Below are positions 39,166 to 50,103 of a stretch of DNA of 64,000 nt, piece after piece. This DNA is from Mesostigma viride. Taxonomy: Eukaryota; Streptophyta; Mesostigmatophyceae; Mesostigmatales; Mesostigmataceae. Under the pieces are notes generated by a model that was not told where the DNA came from, searched no databases, and worked only from the letters and a program-made list of their open reading frames with translations. The stretch lies in contig RPFO01000500.1 in the NCBI GenBank assembly GCA_009746045.1, positions 315,199 to 379,198 on the forward strand, read 5' to 3'. The translations under genes and the position numbers were made by a program. The stretch's first letter is position 1. Each line of letters opens with the position of its first letter.

Positions 39166-40060
39166 AGCTAGACAAAGGCGCATGCATGGCGCGGTCCAAC
39201 ATTGTGTGAGGACGTACAATTCACGGCACCTGAAGATATAAAAGCAGGCGCTCAAGCGGCGTACCATGGTCCAGATTCTCCAGATGCATGTCTGGCTTTT
39301 GCGCTGGATGTCTCATTATCAATAGTGGCATCTACATCGAGACAACACACACGACACATTTGAGACAACTTCCTCCTTCGTAGCATGTTTTAGTTTTGAG
39401 AGCTACCAGGTTCGTGCACATGCATAAATTTGTAACTTTCGTAATTTTCTTTTGGCAGCTGAACACGATGCACTAATTTCACAATGGACATAAATCAAGA
39501 TAACCACTGATTGGATGTGTTCATGTGCACACTACAACGTCAGGGAGTTGCTCAGGGCGCAACACATATTTGCATTCACAATGCCATCCACTTACATGCT
39601 CTGATATGCCTGTGTTCTCGCATTAGGGCCTCGGCATAATCAAAATCCCTACGACTGGCTGAACGGCTAGAGCGACGTTCATCAGCTCATCCACAGCATG
39701 AGGCAGTGGTGGCTCGGAATCGTTACCCAGCTAGGAAGGTATTCCTGGGACACACCATCAGCAGCCATCAAGACTACCCAGCAGACAGTACGACACACCA
39801 TGACCGCATTTGGGTCTTGCCGATCGTGAAGGTCAACTTTGCCTTGCCTTGCTCATGTGTGGTGGCGATGTGCAAGCAGACCCAGGCGGGCCCCAGCCAG
39901 CTGCAGACCATGCAGCTCATGTAATTATACACGGGCAGCAGCCCGGTTGCCTAAGTGATACCAGGCTGGTTGTGGGGAGAAACAAACAGCCACCAGCCAC
40001 AAGCAGCCCACTAGAGCGAGCAGATCCGCGTCCCATCTGAGCTCGTCCCACGCAGCACCT
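39166..40060. other. 3' flank of DCP1, nothing else recognised
   Basis: Probably contains the DCP1 3' UTR. A minus-strand TGTAA lies near 39592-39596, a possible poly(A) signal. Confidence 0.45.
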
Positions 40061-43000
40061 TCACTGCAGCGACAAGTGCTGGTATAGGAGGTCGATGAAT
40101 CGGTCATCCTGGGTGTGTGCACGCGGGTGTTGGGAGCCCAGGCGGCAGAGATGCCACGCATCCACAGGCACAACGTTGCGGATGTGATGGTTTCAAGGGG
40201 GTCATACCCAGACAGCAAGTGCACACATGCCCTTCTATTGCAAGGGAAGCATACGGCCATGCATTCTGCCCCTAGGTAACAGTCCTAGATAGCTCCATCG
40301 AGCACGCCACCAACATCTCCTGCTAGCCGCATCCAAGTAGGGAATCCAAAATGGAGCTGGAGCACGTGTATGTCAAAATCTATTGTTCCCCAAGCTACCG
40401 AGTACACAGCATGTACCCGGCGAGCTACCAAGCAGCTTACACGGCATGGAAAGCCTCCTCGCAACGGCACACAGGATGTGACGTAGAAACCCATGTGCAG
40501 GGAACCTGACACTTGGCGGGTGGGTGGGCCAGCTTGCAAACAAATGTGCACGCATAACGACCAAACACGCACAAACGGGCATGCTAGCATTGCCTTGCAC
40601 AGAAGGTGTGCCACATCCTTCAGCAACACAGAAAAGCAGAGCCGTCCCATGCAACCTCCTTGACCGACGCGGACGCACAGACTCCTTGTCCCCTGCCGTG
40701 CACACGGGACAACCTTACCGGCCCATCCCCCAAGCCAAGCGAAGCACATGTGCATCTGCATGTACAAGAACCGCGAGCAGTGAGCACACACCTTTGCCAG
40801 GCTCAGCATGGCTGCCTTGAGCTGCTCCCTCGACACCCCCCCGCTTTGCGCTTGCCCCCCCCTGGACGATGCTTGCGCGCCCGCGGTCCCTTGCTGCAGG
40901 CCAGCAAAAAGACCCACAGGACCCGGGAGAGGCGGCAGTGGGGGCGCGCTGCCCACCAGGCAACCAACGGGGACGGGAGAGACGGCACCGGCGGCGGTTG
41001 AGCCGGTGCCTGTGTCTTGCTGGGGCTGCGGGGGCTGTGCTGCCCCCATGGCGGTCACCAGCCAGGCAGGCAGGCCCTGGGTGGACAGGGAAGGTCGGGC
41101 GGGCGTGCTGCCACCCCCGGGGGCCGATGACCCTTCTCGGTCCGCCAGCAGGAAATTGGGTGCCAGCAAGGGGGCCCGGTCCGTGGGGGCTGCCACCCCC
41201 ACCGTTTGTGGGGCCACCGCACCATCCCCCCTGCCGCGCCCCTCGTCCCCAGGCGTCGCGGCTCCCTGCGTTGCGGATGCGATAGCCATGTCTGGGACTG
41301 AGCCGCGCGGTAGCGGCAACAGCGGGGGTCCGCCACTGTACGCAGGAGGGGCGAAGGGACCCGTGCCCCTCGCCGAAGGTGGGCCAGCCGCCGTGCCGGA
41401 TGCCGGTGGTATCATGAGGGGCGGGCCAGCCGGCACGCTGGCCTGCTCCTGGGGTATGGCCTGGATGTTCACCTTGCCCTGCTCCAAGCCATGGGTGTCA
41501 TGGATGCCAGCAACGCACGGCAGGGCACGCGTGGGGAATCACCCACAAAAGCTCAAGCACCCATGCACTGAAACAGCAGTGGGCCCAGCTGCATCACACA
41601 CAAGGGACCCAAGATGGACAACCTCACGCCATCCAATTATTCTCGGGGTGCCTAGTGACAGGAGGTGCATGTAAAAGGAGGCCTGGTAACAGGAGGTGCA
41701 TGTAAAAGGAGGTCTAGTAAACGAAGGCCTAGTAAACGAGGGCCTAGTAAAAGGAGGTGCATGCGGGGTGAGATAGCATCTACACACGGCCACGGGCTGC
41801 AGCACAGGGATGATTCCATGTAGCACATTACGGTACATACAACGACCTCACTGCGTCCCATATCTACGATGACCTGGTGCTATCATGGGCACATGGTCTG
41901 CGATGCTGTCCTAGGGGCTGAGTGAACACCCAAGCACCCCCCTAATGCACGTTGTTGTGCATGCCCCTGGAGCACATTGTCAGCACATTTGTGAGGCTCC
42001 GACCACGCCAGTCGCATAGAAACGAGCCTCGACCGTCATCCCATACTACGATGCATGTGTTACTGAAACCATCATCACATCGACACGGCTCGTTCCCTGG
42101 TACACCCCCCGCCCCACGTTTAAGATTTCCAGGTTTAAGATGATGAGACCCTGGATTTGACCTCTACTGGTAGTAAAGTAGTAGTAGAATGTAGTAGAAT
42201 TTAGTATAATCGAATCACAGTAGTAAGATTCTTTAAGATCGTGAGCCCTGGATTGGACCCCAATCTTAGACGGAGTGTGGGGGGGTGTTCCGGGCGACAG
42301 GTGGTCGACCATGCAAGAGGATGTGTGTGCCACGGCAAGCCCCCGTTGCGTCTGCCGGAATAATCTCCAAACGCAGGACATCCATGGCTGATAGGAATAA
42401 GCCCACTCACCCCAAACATTTGCTGCAATGTCTTGCCCACGTTGCTACTGCCAGACGTCAGCGTGGGAGTGGGCAGCAACGCCCCATCAGGGCCAGCCAC
42501 CGTTGGCGCCAGAGAGGATGGGGCCTTTGCCGCCATCGCCCCGACCCCTTCCACCGCAGAGTTGCCGGCGGAAGGGCGCCCGATTGACAGCAGGCCCGCC
42601 AGCAACGAGGTGCCCGCAGCCGCAGACGCTGACGCTGACGAGGTGACACCCGGCGCCGTCCCTGGCGGCCCCTGTGGCTGAATGCTGGGCGTCAACCCAC
42701 CCTGGGTTCCTGTCTGTGCGCCAGGAGTGCCTCTGGACTTGGCAAAGCCAGCACCACTTCCATTGGGCGTGCCCGCGCCAGGGGTTGCGCCCGCCCCGGG
42801 CACCCGCTGGACGTCCCCCGCCACCCGCTGCTGCAGCACCGGCGTGGCCAGGGAGGCGGAGATGATAGCAGGGTCCCTGGGGGCGGCCTTCTGGGCCCCC
42901 GGGGTGGAGGTGACAGCTGCGGGCACCACGCCCAACGGTGACGCCTGGAAGCTGGGCAGTGCGTGGCTGAAAGCGGAGGAGATTCTGCGTGCCGGCACAA

Positions 43001-45938
43001 GCAGTGCGCCACGACCGGCCATTTGGGATCCATGTGCACGCGTTCCAAGGGGGAATACGAGTAGATGACACATGCGGAGGCGGGTAGAGGAGCGGAGGTC
43101 AGGGTGCGTGCGCGTGCACGCTGATTGTGGGCAACACAAGGCGTGAAGGCACCTGCTGACGTCCCATTTCCCACAAGTGACTTGCCCCTTGTTTCCGCGC
43201 GAACCAAACACCCCCGGTCCCCGCACCCCCCCCGCGCTAAAGCAATGCGACCCCTCCAACTCGCTAGAGCAGCCCCCCCCCTCCCTCCTCACAGATTGAG
43301 CTGTGCTCACCCCCCCCCCCACCACCACCACCATTTTGGCAGCGCACCCAATCCCCCTCCCCTCACCGTTTCAACAGCGCGGTCACCTCCTCGCACTCCG
43401 CGTCATCGTAGAACCAGATCCCGCTGGTCTCCTTGCGCACGTTGCGGTAGAGCAGGTAGGGGGGGGATAGCTCAAACTCGATGCCACTCAGCAGGTCCTC
43501 CACCATGTTGTCTGACGCGCACGGCACAAGCGCAGAGCCATCGCCCGCATGAGCCATCGCCCGCATGCCACACGGGGACATGGGGGACATGGATGAGCGC
43601 CACAGGGAGCCGCCGTGTGTACGCGGTTGGGAACCAGCATCAACTTCCACCTGACAAATTGAATGTCTGATGCGATGATATTATACCTGACGTATTGAAT
43701 GTGTGATACAATGATGTTGTACCTGACATATTGAATAGTGGCAATGCACATGACGACACAACCCCTACACGGCAGGGTTGCACGGGGGGCAACCCAAAGT
43801 CACCCGAATTCTACGTCCCCGTAACTGCCGCGAACATAACGAGATTCACACCATACACCCCTATAACTTTGGGAGGCGGCCGCTAGCGAGCGCTCACCTG
43901 TGCTCAGCCGGTTGAGGACGATGAACTGGAAGCGCGGCGCGCTCTTCCTTTAGCCACCGACGAGATACAAGATATTTTATGCGTGGCACGGCCATTTGCA
44001 CAAGAGAAGAGGGGCACCCGAGGGATACGTAACGGGTGAGAGAAATCAATACGAAGCGAGCAAGCACTTGATGACCCATTTAGGTCTAGTGAGAAGAGAA
44101 ACATGACTTCGGCGGGGCTGGCGCCAGGACTCCAAACTTCTGGCATGTTACCACGCGCAGCGAATGACGGACACGTCGCAAACCTGCACAGTTGCCAGGT
44201 GGCCGGGGGCCGACAGCACGCCACCATGTCGTGACCAACAGAACCACCCCATGCAAATGGTGCAAGTCCCTCACTGATGGAACAAGTGCGGAGAATCTTC
44301 AAATGGAACGCTGATGCTGGCAACCATGGTAGGCGCCAATGGCCCCATCCGCCCACCCGACATTGAATTCATGACTCCCCCGGTGAGCCGCTACATCAGA
44401 GAAAACACAGCACTGCGCCACTGCCACCTGAGATTTTCACACACGCTAAAGCACATGGAGATGACGGCAGTTGATGGCAGCGTGCTGGCTGCACGGTGGA
44501 TGTATGACTAGGGCAGCTTCAGAAAGAAAGTGGAAGGCACGGAAGGGCGGCCGTGGCAGGGCAGCAAAATGCCTCAAACCAATGACACCTGCATGTTGCT
44601 GCCGGTGAATGGCTCTTCAAAAATACCAAGGGAGCCCCGTGCCATAGGGAAGAAGGGGGCCAAAGGATGGCCCAAGACGGCCATGTGCAGGATGTGACAA
44701 AAAGTGCAACACCACTCGTAGCTCGATAGACACGGCCCAGCTGCCACCCAGGATGGCCATCATGACCAATCCCAAGGCGCCCCCCAAATCATTATCCAGC
44801 CATGATGACAGCCCAACCCATCCCTCGCGCGGATGGTCACGCGACACGTTCTGGCCTTCCCGTGATCTCACTCGTTGGCTAAACACTTGCTCTCATCGTG
44901 GACTACCTAAACACTTTCCTCCGTTTGGGAAGCATCTTTTGGGCAGTTTACAAAATCCTGAAAATGTCTAAACAGGAGCCTTGAACCAGCCTATTGAAAC
45001 GTCTTATATTAAAGTGGTCCAAAGAGTGCCCACATGATGTTGGGAAGGAAGGGGGCCAGCAGGACAGGTGCAAGAACGTGCGGAATGGCAACCCACCTGC
45101 CTTTTCACATAAAGACATGGCATGGCAGGTGAGGGCTTCTCTGTGGATGTGGGCACACAAAGGGGGCGTGCCTGGCATGCATGGCCAGGGTGAAGTGCCT
45201 GGCATACGTACCTTTTGACGACAAACAGAGAGCCCTCGACGTTCTTGCGCGTCTGCCAGAAGTGTGCCAAAAGGTCCATGGGCAGGGGTGTGTGGGCACC
45301 AAACACGGTGGCCTTGAGATGCCAACAGGAGGCAAGGGCTGGTTGTTGATGCAGCGGATATGTGTCTTGAAAAGGGGGCCGAAAAGGTTGAGAAAAAAGT
45401 GGCCAACCAGCACAAGGGGGTCACCAGCAAACATGGGCAAGCACCGAAGGTGACAGTGGGAAACAAATCGGCTCAGATGCTTGGTGCTAAGAATGCTCGG
45501 AAAGATGATAAGAACAACGCATTCAGTCGCCCAGAAACAATGCCCGGCGTAAGAGAAGGGTAGGGTAGGTGCACTAACAGTTGGGTGAGCTGGGTCCAAG
45601 CAACGGCAGCCTGGCTAGGACTGCATGCGCAATAAGGAATGCACCATGATCACGTTTGACGTGAATGAAGGGAAGCCAGAACCCCGAAGTTTTTAGAAAC
45701 GCAGTCTTGACCAAGCGCAGTCTTTGAAACGCGTACAGTTGCCCCAGCACACAACATGCCGATGGCACCCGAGAGTAGCACTTACCCACTGCATTCCGTT
45801 GACGTCAAAACTGTACAACGTGACGTGTGCGGCAGTTCCCAAGACATCCTCTATGTCTGGGTCTTGCCGCTGCAGCACTGCCAAATTCGCTTGTTTTGTA
45901 GATGTCTGGTCCAATTGCGGTTGAATCCTTTGAGCCAT
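40061..45938 (-). CDS. DCP1: mRNA-decapping complex activator DCP1, 7 exons
   Basis: Exons (minus strand): 45938-45786, 45252-45212, 43947-43898, 43511-43367, 42984-42411, 41478-40792, 40108-40061. All phases agree (1698 nt, 565 aa). Residues 1-130 are the EVH1/WH1-type DCP1 domain: NLAVLQRQDPDIEDVL, AAHVTLYSFD, VEGSLFVVKR, PRFQFIVLNRLST, DNMVEDLL, PPYLLYRN, GIWFYDDAECEEV. Residues 131-530 are a long Pro/Gly/Thr/Ala-rich linker, probably disordered. The C-terminus has VSREQLKAAMLSLAK joined to DDRFIDLLYQHLSLQ, the trimerisation motif of animal and plant DCP1; the last exon encodes only 15 residues. DCP1 binds and activates the DCP2 hydrolase that removes the mRNA cap, in cytosolic P-bodies. 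The domain wording is plant-like. Introns carry a MITE and short repeats. Confidence 0.94.
41648..41768. repeat. Irregular ~20-bp repeat in DCP1 intron 5
   Basis: About six imperfect units around ACAGGAGGTGCATGTAAAAGG and CTAGTAAACGAGGGC. Not coding; between exons 5 and 6. Confidence 0.7.
42100..42290. mobile_element. MITE, family C, copy 3, in DCP1 intron 5
   Basis: GTACACCCCCC...CACGTTTAAGATT on the left and AATCTTAGAC...GTGTGGGGGGGTGTTC on the right. The interior matches 11519-11715 closely (GATGAGACCCTGGATTTGAC, ATCGAATCACAGTAG). The ends are more degraded than in copy 2. Confidence 0.82.
43668..43745. repeat. ~37-bp duplication in DCP1 intron 3
   Basis: Two and a bit units of TTGAATGTSTGATRCRATGATRTTRTACCTGAC type sequence. 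Minor. Confidence 0.6.
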
Positions 45939-46566
45939 CGTATGGCTTTTCTCCCGATTCCTAGGCTGAGAAATCTTGTTTTAAAATCTAATCGTGCTTT
46001 TGTATGCCCCACACACTATACCCGATACTGACTCGGATATGTGGACTCCTGATGGTGCAAGCTATAATCGCTGAAGGAACTGAGCCTGGCCCGCTGAGTC
46101 AGGCGCCCGAACCCATCACTCAATACACCCTAACCCACATCACCTCCTCATGCACACCTATACCCAACCACGGTAATTTTGTGACGATACAACAAGCAGA
46201 TAAATTAAAATACCAGCAGCCATCGGCTCTACGTCAAGACATATGCACGGCGTTTGCCAGGAGCTTGGCGGTGCTTAACTTGGATACGCCCTCCTGGTTC
46301 GTCTGTATTTCATCCGATTCTTTATCAAGTGCACGGAGCAGAACAGTCGCTATATGTATTAGAACTTTTTTACTGATGCTCAGAATTCCAAGCGGCTAGG
46401 TACGTTTCCTCGTAGCTTTCAGAAGCCATGGACGATAAACAGGATCGATGACGTTGGTTTTCATGTCTGAAATGGTCGTCGTCCTCCATGTTACGTTACG
46501 TCAAGTCGGGAGGCTTGTTACGTCCAGCTAGGCCCTTGCTGCCTGCGCTACTGTAAGAGTCTTACG
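45939..46566. other. Upstream region of DCP1
   Basis: No gene recognised; expected 5' UTR and promoter of the leftward DCP1. No confident promoter motif. Confidence 0.45.
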
Positions 46567-46800
46567 TGTTGAGTTGAGTTGAGTTTATTCCCGCGCCGGG
46601 GGTCCGGCAGGGTGCGCTACGTGTGTTGAGCCAACTTAAAATTTAAAGAGTGAAGACTACCCATGCGCGGCCCGTTATTAGTGGCCTAAACGTACATGTA
46701 CCTAGCGGCTCTACAGTCTGCAAGTAGCACATCCAGTGCGGGCACCCACTAGTCCTATGTTGTTGTTGTTGTCAGTGTTGTTGTTGTTGTTGTTGTTGCC
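46567..46800 (-). repeat. (AACTC)n-tailed dispersed element, minus orientation
   Basis: GTTGAGTTGAGTTGAGTTTA then TTCCCGCGCC is the reverse of the 12126-12155 tail. GTTGTTGTTG runs at 46757-46798 match the (CAA)n block at 11743. Confidence 0.6.
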
Positions 46801-46831
46801 CACGCCGCCGCACATGCCGGGCAGCAGTCCT

Positions 46832-47537
46832 ATGTCAAGGAGATAACCAGCGTAGGCCAGAAATCGGGAGCATCCGGACTGGTCATAGTGGTAGCTCCGT
46901 CGAGCCGCCTGCCGTTATCTTGTCCGCGTTTTCGAGTCGTTCAGGATGATGAATATGAATGGAGATGGAACTGTCCTATGTAGTCATTTGAACAGTTCAC
47001 GCCTTCATTACGCAGTGGTTGGGTTCGAGGTTCAGTTTTCGCGGGGTCAACTGAACTTGACCGCTAGGCGTGAACCCAACTCAACTTTAGGCGTGAATGG
47101 CTCTACTGAATTGTACTACTTATGTTGAACTAAACATACTAAATGATACTATAATTCAAAAGTTGCTTTTTTATATATGGTTGTCTCCTTGATATATATT
47201 TAAAAATATAATAATTACTTACGTCAGAGTGAAGGCACCCACGTTAAAATAAACAAATAATCATATATGTGCTCACCACTAGACACGGCTCCCGGCCAGT
47301 TAGGCTCGCAACACACGCCCTGATCAAGAATGCGGTTTCCGGCCCCACCGTCTAGGTCATCTAGTCGCTCTACACGTAAGCCAGCCATAATTTCAATGTA
47401 CAAGGCTACACATTTCCATCACCATTCATCTTCATCATCCTGAACGACTCGAACACGCGGACAAGATAACGGCAGGCTCGAGCTACCATGGTCCGGATTC
47501 TCCCGATTTCTGGCCTGCGCTGCCTGTCTCCTTGATA
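46832..47537. repeat. Inverted pair of dispersed repeat A
   Basis: Left arm 46832-46970 (TCAAGGAGATAACCAGCGTA...) and right arm 47271-47537, which is the reverse of the copy at 2893-3165, face each other around about 300 bp of A/T-rich DNA. A third terminal fragment (TTGTCTCCTTGATATAT) is at about 47168-47192. Transcribed, the arms could form a hairpin of more than 120 bp. Confidence 0.8.
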
Positions 47538-48055
47538 TTATATATGAATATCGAAAGCCTATGCACGACCGGACCCACCAGGTGAATGCGTTCACGAACA
47601 CTACACCGACAACCATGCAGCCGGGCACCTGCGTGAGTTCACACAACCGACGTACACCTTACTTTGGTGTGAATGACCGTGCAGGTATACTATGATTCAG
47701 TCATCAAGATTGTTGTTTGCGACAATCCCGGAGCGACAGTGCCGGAGTAATCATGTGCACTACCCCCCCCCCCCCCCCCCCCGGCCCCCCCCCTGACCAG
47801 GGGTGGCCGAACGGCGAGGGGCGGGTGGTGGGTGGGCTCTCAGTCTGACCCGGTGACCCCGCATCGAGGCCGGGGGGAGAGGGGGCTCTACACGACCACG
47901 CCTACCCCTCAACGTCTCGCTGTACTGGTCAGGGCCGGGGTGGGGGGTTTGACCCCCGGGCCTCCCCCCCCCCCCCCCCTATTAATTTCCCCCTACATGA
48001 TGAGGTGCCCACTTTCCCCCCTTCTCCGCCTTCCTCCCCTCCTTACCCGGCCATT
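47538..48055. other. Intergenic with poly-C tracts
   Basis: Homopolymer C tracts at about 47763-47782 (20 C) and 47965-47981; the second lies within a G/C-rich stretch. No gene seen. Confidence 0.6.
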
Positions 48056-48560
48056 AAATAATTTGGGTTAAGAACATAGCTCCGTGGGGAGCATATGTAA
48101 CACATAGCTCTGAGAAGGGGCATCTATTATGGGTTTTTAATACAGTCTGGGCTACAACGTGCAGGCCGGTGGAGGATGTAAACTGTCACCTGCTCTGCGT
48201 GCACAGTGTGCACCTGCACCACCATGATGGATCATGCATCCCGATCGATCTCGCACGGGGCGGCTTGGGGAGATGGCCTAGAAGGCCTGCATGACACATG
48301 GTGGGGTGGAAGATATATATGGCTAGGCTATATAGCTTGTGCATGTCCAGATGGCATCTCAGCAGAGAGTTACTCAGACTCTACATGGGCAAAGCATGAC
48401 TTAAAATCGCTACAGCTAAATATTGCAAGGGCGAGTGTGGGCCCATCACGTAGGCTGTAGGCATACATCATGGCCGGCCACGTCACTAAGCTAGCTTTCT
48501 AGTCTACACTAGTACTGCTATATAATCCCCTAGGCTGGGGTGGCTGCCAGGCGGTAGTTA
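48056..48560 (-). mobile_element. LINE family-1 3' UTR, minus orientation
   Basis: Reverse of the family end: tail region, hairpin GCTCC-CCAC-GGAGC (about 48078-48091), the CCCCTTCTCAGAGCTATGTG block, then UTR up to CCCCTAGGCTGGGGTGGCTG, where the gypsy element begins. Confidence 0.75.
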
Positions 48561-48984
48561 TTATAAATAGTGACTGTTACGTCGCGTAACAATTCGTTGT
48601 AGTTACGGACGTAAATTAGGTCCTTGGCCTCGGTTGTTCCTAGGTTACGTGCAGTTCTAGTTTGGACATGATTGTCCCCGTAACAGTACTGTGGTATATT
48701 GGGTGCCTTTGGGCGCCGCGCCGCGTACTATATTAGTGGTCCTTATCCTTTTGTAGAATGTAGTGGACCGGCGTGCATCTGTGCACCTGCCCGTGTTTCT
48801 GTGTTTCTGCAGGCGAGGGCCAGGTCGGCCCGAGCCTGTTGGACCGTTGGTGACCATTTATGCACGTTCCACTCCTTGTGTGGTCACTCGGCGTGTGTTA
48901 ATGAATTAACACATATAGGCTTGGGTCACGGCAGTTTAGTTGTGTTTCCTTCCTCTTTTCCTGGAGTAAACGGGTTTGATTAAA

Positions 48985-49251
48985 TGGCCTATGGCATATT
49001 ACAGTAGTACATATGTAAATGCATTGAGATCTGGTTCGTCTCGGTCGTCTTTCGCTAGGGGTGTAAATAGAAGCGGCCTCACTAGTTTAGGTAGTATCAA
49101 TAACAATAGACTCGGAGGTAGTTTAGATAGAGAGCGAGACGACGATCCTTTGCAACATACGTCATTGAATCAACCCTTCCGCGGCTGGGAAAATGAAGAC
49201 GACACCTACTTGACAGGTAATGGGCGGGTCGCCTGCGAGCTGGGGGGGTAG
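48985..49251 (+). CDS. Small ORF of the gypsy element, unknown
   Basis: An 88-residue frame starting at the ATG at 48985, Ser/Asn/Arg-rich and polar (RSGSSRSSF, SLGSINNN). Its codon use is like the downstream element ORFs. No family recognised. It may be part of the gag region or a non-coding leader that is open by chance. Confidence 0.35.
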   Translation, partial: WPMAYYSSTYVNALRSGSSRSSFARGVNRSGLTSLGSINNNRLGGSLDRERDDDPLQHTSLNQPFRGWENEDDTYLTGNGRVACELGG

Positions 49252-49619
49252 TGCTGCCTGATTCAGGACACGCCCTGCCTAGAAGATAGACCTGCTCGAA
49301 GCGGAAAATCCTTTTCTAGATAGTTCCTTTTCCTCGTCTTGTTTTCCTTAGAAAAGTGGTTCACTGTCGTAGATAGGTGATGTTTTCGGTTCGGTGTTAG
49401 TGAGACGATTAGCGTCTGGGTAGGTTCCACCTTTTCCTTCGTGCTGCTGTACATTAGACGGCCGCACTCGCAGAAAGTCACTGGGTCGCTGACTTTAGGA
49501 CTACGAGCGCTGGACCATTGCCGCCCTCGTCATTTCGGTGATCCAGATAACCCAGCTAAGTCGACTCCTACCCCTTCCACTCCTATCGTGACTACTCAAG
49601 AACAACAAGGTGCGTTACC

Positions 49620-50012
49620 ATGAGCCAACGGCGATCTTTTACTGCTCCTTCCCATTCTTCTAGCGATAATAGTCTAGCTAAATATTACGTAGTGATTACG
49701 CCTCAATGGTCCTCCATTTTCCTTTCTTGGTCCGACGCTAGGAAAATCGTTCAGAACCGTGTATACAACGTAATTAGGTATAAGAAATTTATGTCCTTCG
49801 AAGAAGCTCAGCAGTTCCTTATAGATCATAGCCAAACAGATTTAGGCCTGCATGTACGCCCTATTCCTCATGGTCGTCCTCCAGTAGAAGCTCTAGTCTT
49901 TGCTACCCCTCCTTCTTCTCCCCCTAAACGGGCTGCATCTGCATCTGCTTCAGATACTCCTCTCACTTTGGAGTTTGGTTCCCTATCCATTACTGTTGTT
50001 AAAAAGGATTGA
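49620..50012 (+). CDS. RNase H1-N/Cauli_VI-type hybrid-binding domain ORF of the gypsy element
   Basis: 130 aa. Residues 20-65 read KYYVVITPQWSSIFLSWSDA, then RKIV, YNVIRYKKFMSFEEAQQFL. This is the pattern of the small RNA:DNA-hybrid binding domain found at the N-terminus of eukaryotic RNase H1 and in caulimovirus protein VI (Y-x-V-x-G/P...G-I-[YF]-x-[ST]-W-x-[ED]...V-x-x-[YF]-x-x-[YF]-K-x-[FY]-x-S-x-x-x-A). The C-terminal half is Pro/Ser-rich. It is a separate ORF upstream of gag. A role in holding the RNA:DNA hybrid during reverse transcription is inference. Confidence 0.72.
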   Translation: MSQRRSFTAPSHSSSDNSLAKYYVVITPQWSSIFLSWSDARKIVQNRVYNVIRYKKFMSFEEAQQFLIDHSQTDLGLHVRPIPHGRPPVEALVFATPPSSPPKRAASASASDTPLTLEFGSLSITVVKKD

Positions 50013-50103
50013 TTTTAATTTTGTTCCTGCTGCATACCTTCAAGGTTTTTCCTTTTTCCTTTGTTGCTTTCTTCTAGATTCCTATTCCTTTACGTAATTA
50101 AAG

